Assembly: GCF_042678145.1 (NCBI RefSeq)
Contig: NZ_JBHUDG010000003.1
Coordinates: 1-64,000 of the forward strand
DNA length: 64,000 nt
Origin: Pseudopedobacter beijingensis
GTDB taxonomy: Bacteria; Bacteroidota; Bacteroidia; Sphingobacteriales; Sphingobacteriaceae
Direction: 5' to 3'
The notes under the pieces were generated by a model. That model ran no database searches. It was given only the letters and a program-made list of their open reading frames with translations, and was not told where the DNA came from. A program made the translations under genes and the position numbers. Shown piece by piece: positions 52,676 to 62,077 of this stretch. Every line of letters begins with the position of its first letter. Position 1 is the stretch's first letter.

Positions 52676-54444
52676 AATTCAAACTTTAATAACTGAGCTG
52701 ATGATGGCTGAACTTTTATGGAAACACCTTCCTGAACTGAATTTATCTCAAAAAAACCACCTTCAAGAATATTCTCGATATTAAGTTTCTTATTTTCATT
52801 TCTAAGTAAATAATCGGGTAGTTTTATTTTGACATCAATAGGGTTTCCTCTATTAAAATTAGCAAGAACCAAAACATGTTCTTTTCCAAAAGAACGGAGG
52901 TAAGCATATGTTTTTTCTTGTGAATTGGAGATAACCGTTAATTCGGTAAAAGTTCCTTTAACAATTGCCGGCTCTGCCTTAACCAAATTCAACAACCGGC
53001 TATAAAAAGCTCTTAAATCTTGCTGTTGAGCAGACAAAGCCTTGCCATCAAAACGCCCTGCATTCATCCACTTTTGATGCTCTGGCACTCCCCAATAATC
53101 AAAAATAGTACTTCTTCCGTCTTCGCCTCCATATCCTTCATTTCCTTTACCCGGCTCTCCTACTTCTTGTCCAAAATAAATCATCACCGGACCTCCTGAA
53201 ATAGTGGCAGAAACCACCATACCGGGCAATGCTAATGTAGGATCTCCGGCAAATCCTTGTGAAGCGATACGCTCTTCATCATGATTTTCTAAAAAACTTA
53301 AGAAGCGGCTCTGATATGCTTTTGTTTTAGTTAACGAAAGACGGATATTTTCTACACTTGCTTCTTCTTCATTTTTTATTAATGGCTTTAATGCGTCATA
53401 CAAACCAACCTTGTCGTACAAATAGTCAAAACATCCTATGGTTAAGTAGTTTTCATAAACATCCGGATTATATGCTTCTGCAATAAAAATGATTTCGGGG
53501 TTTACTTCTTTTACCTTTGGAATTACCCAGTTCCAAAATTCTACAGGCACCATTTCGGCCATATCACAACGAAAACCATTTACTCCTTTCCCTACCCAAT
53601 ACACCAAAATATCATGCATTTTTTCCCAAACCGGAGGAATTGGATCAAAATGCGTTTCCCCGTTTTTTTGGTAATCTACCCCATAGTTTAATTTAATGGT
53701 TTCATACCAGTCGTCATCCGAAGGTTTTTCTGTAAAAACATTATTCCCTGTTGCTTTTGCCGGTTTTTCCTCAAAAAAACCGTCTCTTTTGTCTCCTTCA
53801 AAGCCATCTATACGTTTTTGTTGTGGCACTGCAAAAGAAGTTCCTGGCAAGTAATAAAAATCGTTTTTTGCTGTAAAATTTTTCTTTTTGTCATCATCTT
53901 CTCCAAAATCACGAACATGAGCGGGTTTTTTATCAGATTGATAGGTACGCGCCACATGATTAGGGACAAAGTCAATTATTGCTTTTAAACCAGCTTGATG
54001 AGTCCTCTGAATAAGTGCTTCAAACTCTTCCATCCTTTGATTTACTTGTACTGCCAAATCGGGAGCTACATCATAATAATCTTTTATGGCATACGGCGAA
54101 CCTGCTCTTCCTTTTACCACATCCGGATCGTCTGATTTTATATTAAAGTTAGTATAATCCGTCATGGTAGCATGTTCTATAATTCCTGTATACCAAACGT
54201 GTGAAATACCTAAGTTTTTCAGTTCGGAAAGTGCTTTGGAAGTGATATCGTTAAATTTACCAACACCATTTTCTTCTTTAGAACCATAATGTTTGTTTGT
54301 TTGATTTTGATTACCAAAAAGGCGAACCATCAACTGATAGAGTACAATTTTCTCATCTTTGGCTACAGAATGCCTATGCGAGGTAGTACACGACCATATA
54401 ATGACTACACCAAACAATACAAGAAAGCATTTTACAAATCTCAT
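52672..54444 (-). CDS. GH13 alpha-amylase lipoprotein
   Basis: I use the ATG at 54444, because it overlaps the GH65 stop as ATGA like other junctions here; an ATG at 54450 is an alternative that adds two residues. The 590-residue protein has a lipoprotein signal with Cys19 (FGVVIIWSC). GH13 regions are IIDFVPNHVAR (I), NGFRCDMAEMVP (II, nucleophile Asp), IIFIAEAYNP (III, acid Glu) and FLENHDEERI (IV). It likely trims maltooligosaccharides in the periplasm. Exact linkage cannot be told. Confidence 0.91.
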   Translation of the reverse strand: MRFVKCFLVLFGVVIIWSCTTSHRHSVAKDEKIVLYQLMVRLFGNQNQTNKHYGSKEENGVGKFNDITSKALSELKNLGISHVWYTGIIEHATMTDYTNFNIKSDDPDVVKGRAGSPYAIKDYYDVAPDLAVQVNQRMEEFEALIQRTHQAGLKAIIDFVPNHVARTYQSDKKPAHVRDFGEDDDKKKNFTAKNDFYYLPGTSFAVPQQKRIDGFEGDKRDGFFEEKPAKATGNNVFTEKPSDDDWYETIKLNYGVDYQKNGETHFDPIPPVWEKMHDILVYWVGKGVNGFRCDMAEMVPVEFWNWVIPKVKEVNPEIIFIAEAYNPDVYENYLTIGCFDYLYDKVGLYDALKPLIKNEEEASVENIRLSLTKTKAYQSRFLSFLENHDEERIASQGFAGDPTLALPGMVVSATISGGPVMIYFGQEVGEPGKGNEGYGGEDGRSTIFDYWGVPEHQKWMNAGRFDGKALSAQQQDLRAFYSRLLNLVKAEPAIVKGTFTELTVISNSQEKTYAYLRSFGKEHVLVLANFNRGNPIDVKIKLPDYLLRNENKKLNIENILEGGFFEINSVQEGVSIKVQPSSAQLLKFEL

Positions 54445-56768
54445 ATACATTCCTTTTTTAAGGACAAAATTTCTTTTTCGGACTCTGCTTTAATTAACAA
54501 AGGAGAGCCGTTAACAAACAGTTTAATATTTTCTATCGAATGGTTTTGAATTATGGTATAATCATGAGCTACTTTCACGTTCAATTTAAATCCTCTAAAT
54601 AAAATATTAAAAGAGTATGACTCCCATTTTTCGGGAAGCATTGGTTTAAAGTGTAAATAGCCGTCTCTTACTCTCATTCCTGCAAACCCCTCGACAACAC
54701 TCATCCATGTACCTGCCATAGAAGTAATATGAAGACCGTCTTGAGTATCGTTATTATAATCATCTAAATCTAAACGAGCGGTACGAAGGTAAAACTCATA
54801 GGCTCGTTTCTCATCTCCTAACTTTGCCGCTAAAATGGAATGTACACATGGTGAAAGCGAACTCTCATGGATTGTTCTGGCCTCATAAAAATCAAAGTTT
54901 CTTCTTAGGGTTTCTTCATCGTAATTATCCTCGAAGAAGTACATTCCTTGCAAAACATCTGCTTGCTTTATAAAACATGAACGCAAAATACGATCCCAAC
55001 TCCAGTTTTGATGAATAGGATAGTGTTTTGGATCTAAATCCCTAACCATCATTTGCTCTTTATCTAAATAACCATCTTGCTGCAAAACAATACCTAAGTC
55101 TTTATCTTCAGGATAGTACATGTTTTCAACAATTTCGTTCCAACGAACCGTTTCTGTTATTTTATCAAAAGTGGTTTTAGCTATTAAAGCACTATAAACA
55201 TGAGGGGCTTTTTCTTCTACATAGGCTAATGCTTCTGTAGCATAACTAAGACACCATGATGCAATTAGATTTGTATACCAATTATTATTAACATTGTTTT
55301 CATATTCATTTGGACCGGTAACTCCTAATATTACAAATCTCTTTTTCTGCTCGCTCCAATTTACACGCTGGCTCCAAAAACGAGCAATAGCAATAAGAAC
55401 TTCGAGCCCATAGTCAACTAAATAGTCTTTATCTCCCGTATAACGGATATAATTAAAGATGGCATAAGCTATTGCTCCATTGCGATGAATCTCTTCAAAA
55501 GTAATTTCCCATTCATTGTGACATTCTTCTCCATTCATCGTCACCATTGGATACAAAGCTGCTCCATTTTTAAAACCTAATTTCTCTGCATTTTCTATGG
55601 CTTTTGGCAAATGTCTATACCTGTATATTAACAGGTTACGACTTACTTCCTGCTCTGCAGTAGACAAGTAAAACGGAACGCAGTAAGCTTCTGTATCCCA
55701 ATAAGTAGATCCGCCATATTTTTCACCGGTAAATCCTTTAGGTCCAATATTTAACCGCACATCTTTACCTGTGTAGGTTTGGTAAAGATGATAAATATTA
55801 AATCTGATTGCCTGCTGTGCTTTAGCGTCTCCTTTTATTAAAATGTCACTGGTTTTCCATTTCAAACCCCAAGCATCTGCTTGTTCTTTTAATAACTTGG
55901 CAAAACCTTTATCTGCAATATTTTTTAGAGTTCTTTTACATACTTCAACTAAGTTTTCTTTGGAATGGTTTTCTGACGAAATATTAGCTGCATATTTAAA
56001 TACACTTAACTGGTCTCCGGCTTTAACCGTAATTGTTTGCGAAGAAGCTAGGTACTTCTCTTTTTGGATTTGTTCGAAAGTATTTTCTAAAGCTTTTCCA
56101 TTTAACACAAGGTAAGTTTCTATTCCTGTACAAACGTCAAACTCTGTTTTATTTGTTCTTAAGGTTAAAATAGCCTGCTGTTTTATTTGTTCCTGATAAA
56201 CCTGTGTCCAAAATTTATCGCCATAATTGGCATCCTGATTTTTAACATCTCCATCTAATATACTTTTTACATGGATAATTCCATCAAAGTTTTTAGCTGT
56301 TATCTGATATTTTAAAGCTCCGCATTCATCATCAACAATGCTGTAAAAACGAGTTGATTTTATTTCCAAAACACATCCGTTATTCAAACGTAATAAGGTT
56401 TCTCTTTCCAAATATCCTTCCTTCATATTCAGGATACGTTTAAATGATAAAACTTCTGAAGTGCTTAAATCGACTATTTCATTATTAACCTTAATTTCTA
56501 ATGCTATCCAATTACAGGCATTTAAAACTTTGGCAAAGTACTCTGGATATCCATTCTTCCACCAACCCACTCTGGTTTTGTCAGGATAATAAATTCCTGC
56601 TATATAGTTTCCTTGTAAGGTTTTGCCCGAATAAGTTTCTTCAAAATTGGCTCTTTGTCCCATGCGCCCATTACCAATACTGAATAGGCTTTCTGATATT
56701 TTATGATAATCCGGATTAAATCCCTCTTCTATAATATTCCATTCGTCGGTTGTAATATAATCTTTCAT
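54441..56768 (-). CDS. GH65 maltose phosphorylase (family member)
   Basis: The 775-residue GH65 enzyme has no signal peptide, so it acts in the cytoplasm. It has the N-terminal GFNPDYHKISESLFSIGNG and the catalytic (alpha/alpha)6 barrel with YWDTEAYCVPFYL. The general acid E488 in GVTGPNEYENN corresponds to Glu487 of Lactobacillus maltose phosphorylase. It would split maltose with phosphate into glucose and beta-glucose-1-phosphate. The pgmB gene 17 bp upstream converts that product to glucose-6-phosphate, supporting this substrate over trehalose or kojibiose, which other GH65 members use. Confidence 0.9.
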   Translation of the reverse strand: MKDYITTDEWNIIEEGFNPDYHKISESLFSIGNGRMGQRANFEETYSGKTLQGNYIAGIYYPDKTRVGWWKNGYPEYFAKVLNACNWIALEIKVNNEIVDLSTSEVLSFKRILNMKEGYLERETLLRLNNGCVLEIKSTRFYSIVDDECGALKYQITAKNFDGIIHVKSILDGDVKNQDANYGDKFWTQVYQEQIKQQAILTLRTNKTEFDVCTGIETYLVLNGKALENTFEQIQKEKYLASSQTITVKAGDQLSVFKYAANISSENHSKENLVEVCKRTLKNIADKGFAKLLKEQADAWGLKWKTSDILIKGDAKAQQAIRFNIYHLYQTYTGKDVRLNIGPKGFTGEKYGGSTYWDTEAYCVPFYLSTAEQEVSRNLLIYRYRHLPKAIENAEKLGFKNGAALYPMVTMNGEECHNEWEITFEEIHRNGAIAYAIFNYIRYTGDKDYLVDYGLEVLIAIARFWSQRVNWSEQKKRFVILGVTGPNEYENNVNNNWYTNLIASWCLSYATEALAYVEEKAPHVYSALIAKTTFDKITETVRWNEIVENMYYPEDKDLGIVLQQDGYLDKEQMMVRDLDPKHYPIHQNWSWDRILRSCFIKQADVLQGMYFFEDNYDEETLRRNFDFYEARTIHESSLSPCVHSILAAKLGDEKRAYEFYLRTARLDLDDYNNDTQDGLHITSMAGTWMSVVEGFAGMRVRDGYLHFKPMLPEKWESYSFNILFRGFKLNVKVAHDYTIIQNHSIENIKLFVNGSPLLIKAESEKEILSLKKECI

Positions 56769-56785
56769 ACTCGCTGTTCTCTCGT

Positions 56786-57457
56786 TTATATTTTTGCTAT
56801 TAATTTATCTGGCGTCCAGTTTTCTAGGTCTGGCGTTACCATATCTGCTCCTGTTAAATTGGATGGAAGTCCTATTCCTACTACTTTCATTGATACTGCT
56901 TTAGCGGCGTCTATTCCTGCTTGCGCATCTTCAAAAACCACACATTCTTGTATTTTTACTTTTAAAAGCTGCTGCGCCTTTATAAAAACTTCTGGATCTG
57001 GTTTTGATTTTTTCACCAGATTCCCATCAACAATTGCATCAAAAAAATGTGTTATCCCGGTTCTTTTTAAAATAATTTCAGCGTTTTTACTTGCTGATCC
57101 TAAGGCTATTTTTATACCCTCTTTTTGTGATAAAACAAGAAAATCATACACACCGGGTAATATTTCATCTGGTGTCATTTTTTCTATCATTTCTATATAC
57201 CAGGTGTTTTTAATATTCGCTAAGCGATTTAACTCGTTCTCTTCATTTACTTCTTGATTTCCCCACTTTAATATTTTTTTTAGTGAATCTATTCTGCTTA
57301 TTCCTTTCAGTTCTTCATTTTGTTGCTCGGTAAAGTCAAAACCCAAAGAGTTAGCCAACCTTGACCACGCATTGAAATGGTACTTTGCTGTATCTACCAA
57401 CACTCCATCTAAATCAAAGATGAACGCTTTGTATAAGTTATCTTCTCTGTCTTTCAT
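56786..57457 (-). CDS. pgmB: Beta-phosphoglucomutase
   Basis: The 223-residue HAD-superfamily enzyme isomerises beta-glucose-1-phosphate to glucose-6-phosphate. D15 and D17 in FDLDGVLVDT are nucleophile and acid/base, followed by the cap domain and GSASKNAEIIL. KPDPEVF and VFEDAQAGIDAAKA bind Mg2+. It lies between the GH13 gene (4-bp overlap) and the GH65 gene (17-bp gap), a classical phosphorolytic maltose pair. Confidence 0.94.
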   Translation of the reverse strand: MKDREDNLYKAFIFDLDGVLVDTAKYHFNAWSRLANSLGFDFTEQQNEELKGISRIDSLKKILKWGNQEVNEENELNRLANIKNTWYIEMIEKMTPDEILPGVYDFLVLSQKEGIKIALGSASKNAEIILKRTGITHFFDAIVDGNLVKKSKPDPEVFIKAQQLLKVKIQECVVFEDAQAGIDAAKAVSMKVVGIGLPSNLTGADMVTPDLENWTPDKLIAKI

Positions 57458-59307
57458 TCTTGAAGTAGTTCTAAAATAAGGGCTGCTCCGGCAGGTATCT
57501 TTATATTTTCTGTTAAAGAAATCGTGGTGTCTTCTAAAATATTATTGGCATGCTTAGCGCCTTTTATACGTTGTTGAAACCTATCTAAAGGCAGTTCTGA
57601 CATTTCTTTATTTGAGTTCACTACCAACATTACTGTTTTTGAATCGTCATAACGGAAATACACATATACCCCATCAACAGGTACATACTGCATTAATTTA
57701 CCATCCTGTAAAGCGGTTGTATTCTTACGGTAGTGAAGCACTTTTTTCAGATGGTTATAAAACTCATTTTCCTCTGCCGTTCTTCCTTTTGCAGTAAATT
57801 TATCTACTTTGTCATCAGCCCATCCTCCCGGAAAATCTGAACGTACTAAACCATCAGGATTACTAAAGTTTTTCATTAAAATTTCTGTACCGTAATATAT
57901 TTGCGGTATTCCTCTGGTTGTTAATAAAATGGAATATGCTGTTTTGAATTTTTGCAGATTCTCCCCTAAAATCGAGTAAGACCTACTCAAGTCGTGATTA
58001 TCTAAGAAGAGAACATTCTGAGTAGGATCCTGATATACAAAATCTTGCGAAAGAACTGTATAAAGTTGATTAACTCCTGATGTCCACCCAAAGCTACCAT
58101 TTAGAGTTTCGAAAATAGCGTCTTTAACCTGTACATCAATTACACCGGGCAAAGCGGTTTCTATACCTTGGTTTAATTTATTTCCTCTAGAAAAGAATGC
58201 CTGACTAATTACACTATTTACTAACGTTTCTCCAAAAACACTTAGCTTAGGAAACTCTAGGTTCATACGTAAAGCCCATTCACGCATATAATCTAAATTA
58301 TTATACGGATAAGTATCTAATCTTAACCCGTCTAAACCGGAGTACTCTACCCACCATATAATATGCTGATTAATATAATTTTGCACAAGCTCGTTCTCTT
58401 GGTTCAAATCTGGCATAGACTCTACAAACCAACCATTTAGCATTTGTTTTTTATCGATATCTGCGGCATAAGGATCCATTGCCGTTTGATCTTTATAAGT
58501 AGTTTGTGTAAAGGTTGGCCATTGGTGCAACCAGTCTTTGAAAGGGAGATCTCTGATTGTCCAGTGCTGGTCTCCAAAATGGTTATGTATAATATCTTTA
58601 ACTACTTTAATTCCTCTTTTATGACACTCTTCTACAAACTGCTTATACAATTCATTAGTACCAAAACGTGGGTCTACTTTGTAATGATTGGTAATGGCAT
58701 AACCATGATAAGACGCATTGCCCATGTCATTTTCTAAAACAGGGGTAAGCCATATTGCTGTAAACCCAAGGTCTTTGATATAATCTAATTTGGAAATAAG
58801 TCCTTTCAAGTCTCCTCCGTGACGATAATACATAGAGTCTCGGTTTAGCTTTACTTCTCGCATTCCTTTTACTATATCATTTTTAGGATCTCCGTTGGCA
58901 AATCTATCAGGCATAATTTGATAAATAACATCTTTGCTATTTACTCCCATGATTCTATTACTAGCATCTGATTTAGCTTCTAACGTATAAGAATACGGTA
59001 TAGCTTTTTCTCCTTTTTTCACAAACCTTAAAGGAACTATTCCTGGTTTCGCTTCTGATGAAATATCCAGATCTATAAATAGATAATTAGGGTTTTCTAC
59101 CCGATGTATTTTTTTTACATAAACTCCGGGATAACTTATTTCTACCCCTCTTTCACCAATTTTATTCCCATAAACAGTTAATTGAAGACGGGTATCTTTC
59201 ATTCCTGTCCACCATGATATAGGTTCTACCCGATCAATTTTTTGGGCAAAAGATAAACTGATAAAAAAAACAAAGAATAATGAGGTTAAACTATACTTAC
59301 GGATCAT
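57454..59307 (-). CDS. GH13 neopullulanase/cyclomaltodextrinase-like enzyme (SusA-type)
   Basis: The 617-residue protein has a signal peptide (ending LSFAQ) and an N-terminal beta domain (about 25-115). The GH13 catalytic domain has region I VVKDIIHNHFG (H243), region II GLDGLRLDTYP (nucleophile D331), region III LSVFGETL (acid E360) and region IV LDNHDLSRS (N437-H438-D439). DVIYQIMPDRFANGDP near 126 is typical of SusA-like periplasmic neopullulanases. It should hydrolyse imported maltooligosaccharides to maltose-size products. It is the first enzyme gene after the SusE-like gene. Confidence 0.92.
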   Translation of the reverse strand: MIRKYSLTSLFFVFFISLSFAQKIDRVEPISWWTGMKDTRLQLTVYGNKIGERGVEISYPGVYVKKIHRVENPNYLFIDLDISSEAKPGIVPLRFVKKGEKAIPYSYTLEAKSDASNRIMGVNSKDVIYQIMPDRFANGDPKNDIVKGMREVKLNRDSMYYRHGGDLKGLISKLDYIKDLGFTAIWLTPVLENDMGNASYHGYAITNHYKVDPRFGTNELYKQFVEECHKRGIKVVKDIIHNHFGDQHWTIRDLPFKDWLHQWPTFTQTTYKDQTAMDPYAADIDKKQMLNGWFVESMPDLNQENELVQNYINQHIIWWVEYSGLDGLRLDTYPYNNLDYMREWALRMNLEFPKLSVFGETLVNSVISQAFFSRGNKLNQGIETALPGVIDVQVKDAIFETLNGSFGWTSGVNQLYTVLSQDFVYQDPTQNVLFLDNHDLSRSYSILGENLQKFKTAYSILLTTRGIPQIYYGTEILMKNFSNPDGLVRSDFPGGWADDKVDKFTAKGRTAEENEFYNHLKKVLHYRKNTTALQDGKLMQYVPVDGVYVYFRYDDSKTVMLVVNSNKEMSELPLDRFQQRIKGAKHANNILEDTTISLTENIKIPAGAALILELLQE

Positions 59308-59380
59308 TTTACAAGTTTTTTATTAAGAAGTATTCAGAAACAACTGTTATCCAATCTGCTTCTGAATACTCTGAATAATG

Positions 59381-60460
59381 TTATTTTTTAACTATTGTGT
59401 AAGATTTATTTCCGACATCTAAAACAATGTTATAATTCCCGGCAGTAATTGGGATGTCAGCCCCACTATCTTTTAGATCTCCGATTTCTCCGTCCGGATC
59501 AGCCCCTAAGTTGATTCCCCAATCATGGTTGTATCTAAACTTAAAATCTCCAGTTAAAAACGTGATATTAATTTCCCACAAGCCTGTTGTATTATTGTAT
59601 CTCATGTCCGAGTCAACATTCCATCCATCACTGGTAGGATTTGCACTTCCCACCACTCCCCAACTGAATTTTTCTATTTTATAAGTATCGTCATTGGTAT
59701 TTAATGTAATCTTATAGCTACCTGCTCCCGGAACCTTGAAATTATTCCCTTTTCCTAACTCTGTTTTTCCATTCCCAAGATCTCCATAAATACCATTTTC
59801 CCAATCTTTCTTAGTTGTAATTTTAAATTCAAAAGCATCGTCATCAGTAGTATTTGCATTCGGGAAATAAATCACTCCCTCATAAATGCCATTCCCGGTA
59901 GCAGATATTAAACTGTCTGCTGTTTCTGGTGTCCATCCTGTAGGATTATCAGCACCTTTTTGATAATGTCCCGGAACATATACACGAAATACTAGCGGGT
60001 AAGGTTTTACATTAAGACTTACCTTATTGCTGTAGGTAAGCCCTAGCTTATTGCCTACATAAGACATCAACCTTACTTCTATGTCAGAAAACTCATCTTC
60101 CGGTAGGTTTAATTTGAGCAAAATCTGGTTAAATTCTAGACCATTAAACGCTTTTTTCAATTCTTTGGCAGACAAAGTTACCTCTAGAGGTTTGGAAAAA
60201 TTGTCAGATTTTTCACTAAACTGCAAAACATTAATAACTGCTGCGTTATATCCAAAATCTAGCTGGTTAAAAGTGAATGAGATCACCTCTTGCTCTTCCA
60301 TAGATTTCTCTAAAACCAACTGATCAGTTGATGCCTTTAATTCTATTTCTCCTTTTGGATTGAGGATAGATTTTTGTTCGTCTTTTTTACAAGCTCCTAA
60401 TCCTAGCAATACCACGGCAAGGGTTAAGACTTTTATAAATATTTTTCTCATTTTAATCAT
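59381..60460 (-). CDS. SusE-like outer-membrane starch-binding lipoprotein
   Basis: The 359-residue lipoprotein has its signal ending VLLGLGAC. Residues of about 35-155 look like the SusE N-terminal domain (LKASTDQLVLEKSMEEQEV). Two beta-sandwich starch-binding modules follow, with WTPETADSLIS and FEFKITTKKDW, then VVGSANPTSDGWN and FRYNHDWGINLG, the last rich in Trp/Tyr that stack on glucose units. It would bind glucan at the surface beside SusC/SusD. It follows susD by 21 bp. A start at the fourth codon is also possible. Confidence 0.87.
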   Translation of the reverse strand: MIKMRKIFIKVLTLAVVLLGLGACKKDEQKSILNPKGEIELKASTDQLVLEKSMEEQEVISFTFNQLDFGYNAAVINVLQFSEKSDNFSKPLEVTLSAKELKKAFNGLEFNQILLKLNLPEDEFSDIEVRLMSYVGNKLGLTYSNKVSLNVKPYPLVFRVYVPGHYQKGADNPTGWTPETADSLISATGNGIYEGVIYFPNANTTDDDAFEFKITTKKDWENGIYGDLGNGKTELGKGNNFKVPGAGSYKITLNTNDDTYKIEKFSWGVVGSANPTSDGWNVDSDMRYNNTTGLWEINITFLTGDFKFRYNHDWGINLGADPDGEIGDLKDSGADIPITAGNYNIVLDVGNKSYTIVKK

Positions 60461-60481
60461 GATTTAAATCCTTTAGTCTGA

Positions 60482-62059
60482 TTAATAACCAGGATTAGGT
60501 GTAATATTTGGATTCGCAATAATTTCACTGGAAGGTATAGGTAATAAAGTTCTAAAAGACTCGATAGCTTTACCTTCTTTCAAGCCCCCTTTCCAAGGCC
60601 ACAAATAGTTGCTTCCCGTAAATTTCTCAAATCTGATTAGGTCGGTTCTTCTATAGCCTTCAAAATATAACTCTCTGCTTCTTTCGTCTAAAATATCGTC
60701 TAGACTTACAGTTGTTAAGTTCCCTGAAGTATTGCCATATGCTCTTTCTCTTACTTTATTGAAATAAATTAAGGCATCTCCTTGTGGTACACCGGTTCCT
60801 CCACGTAATATAGCTTCTGCATACATTAAATAAACATCGGCTAGTCTCATTAGCGGAAAATCTAGTGAGCTAAACGTCCCATCATGAGAAGCACCTGCAG
60901 TGCCTGTAGAACTCATGTTTTTAAATTTAGTTATTGCTAAGCCATCGGTAAAGAGGCTGTACTCTTCATTATCTGCTTTATCTCCGTAAAACATAGCTCG
61001 CTTGTCGGCCGTATTAAATAATGTAGGCAATAGGCTTACTGCTCTATTTCCTCCCCAACCGCCACTTGGTACACCATAGCTTCCGGGATTCATATCGGCA
61101 TTAATTAAGGAGTTAATAATGAAGGTAGTTCCACCGAAATTTTGGGATTTCTCTCCATCATAATTTATCGTAAAAATTATCTCGGATTTACTGGTTACAT
61201 TATTATCTATTAAAAACAAGTTTTTATATATAGGTGCTAATTGGTAACCCGCATCAATTACTTTTTTTGCATAGGTTACGGCTTCGGTGTATTTTCCTTT
61301 TCCTTTGCCCAAATAAACTTCTGCATTAAGATATAGCTTTGCCAATAAGGTCCAAGCAACGGCTTTATCTGCTCTTCCGTATTCATTGGTTTTCGGATCG
61401 GCCAATTCATTCTGAATTTCTAAAAGTTCACTTTCTATGTAGGCAAATAAATCTGCTCTAAAAATTTGTTTGGGTGCATTTTTACTAATTACATTGTCTT
61501 CTGTCACAAATATCGGGTTGCCAAATAAATCTATCAATATCCAATACTGGTAGGCTCTTAAAAATCTTGCTTCTGTTCTGAATTGGGCAATTTTCTCTCT
61601 ATCTGCAGCGGGTATATTTCTACTGTTTAGTTTGGCTTCGGTAGACTCTCTTAAGAACTCGTTGGCTAACGTAATTTGATAAATACTACGGGCATATAAA
61701 CCTTTAATCATCACATTGTCCGATGCGGGCATACCGAAGTTCATATCTGGTATACCTGGGTCATTCCATGCACACAAAGTTTCGTCAGAAGTTAACTGCT
61801 GAATATTCCAATACAATCTCAGAAAATCAGACTGTCCAGCATCTATCCCACCTAAATCCCCTGAACCTGCTCCGCCTCCACCCGTTAAAGCAAAACTTGC
61901 ATATATTTTAACGAAAGCTCTTTTGTAACCATCCAAATCTTTATACACTTCGTCTGCTGTAATATCATTAGTTGGTTTCAGATTTAGAAGATCTTTATTA
62001 CATGATGTTAAACCTAACATCACTAGACCTATCGATAATATTTTTATTAACCTTTTCAT
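60482..62059 (-). CDS. SusD/RagB-family nutrient-binding lipoprotein
   Basis: The 525-residue lipoprotein has a signal ending MLGLTSC and the SusD N-terminal DLLNLKPTNDITADEVYKDL. Helical TPR-like repeats (RFLRAYQYWILIDLFGNPIF) and the conserved C-terminal segment (LDEILDERSRELYFEGYRRTDLIRF-like) follow, ending with ELLPIP-type motif LLPIPSSEI. It binds the glycan and closes over the SusC channel. The next upstream gene, 18 bp away, is susC. Confidence 0.95.
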   Translation of the reverse strand: MKRLIKILSIGLVMLGLTSCNKDLLNLKPTNDITADEVYKDLDGYKRAFVKIYASFALTGGGGAGSGDLGGIDAGQSDFLRLYWNIQQLTSDETLCAWNDPGIPDMNFGMPASDNVMIKGLYARSIYQITLANEFLRESTEAKLNSRNIPAADREKIAQFRTEARFLRAYQYWILIDLFGNPIFVTEDNVISKNAPKQIFRADLFAYIESELLEIQNELADPKTNEYGRADKAVAWTLLAKLYLNAEVYLGKGKGKYTEAVTYAKKVIDAGYQLAPIYKNLFLIDNNVTSKSEIIFTINYDGEKSQNFGGTTFIINSLINADMNPGSYGVPSGGWGGNRAVSLLPTLFNTADKRAMFYGDKADNEEYSLFTDGLAITKFKNMSSTGTAGASHDGTFSSLDFPLMRLADVYLMYAEAILRGGTGVPQGDALIYFNKVRERAYGNTSGNLTTVSLDDILDERSRELYFEGYRRTDLIRFEKFTGSNYLWPWKGGLKEGKAIESFRTLLPIPSSEIIANPNITPNPGY

Positions 62060-62077
62060 CTTTCAATTTTTTAAGTT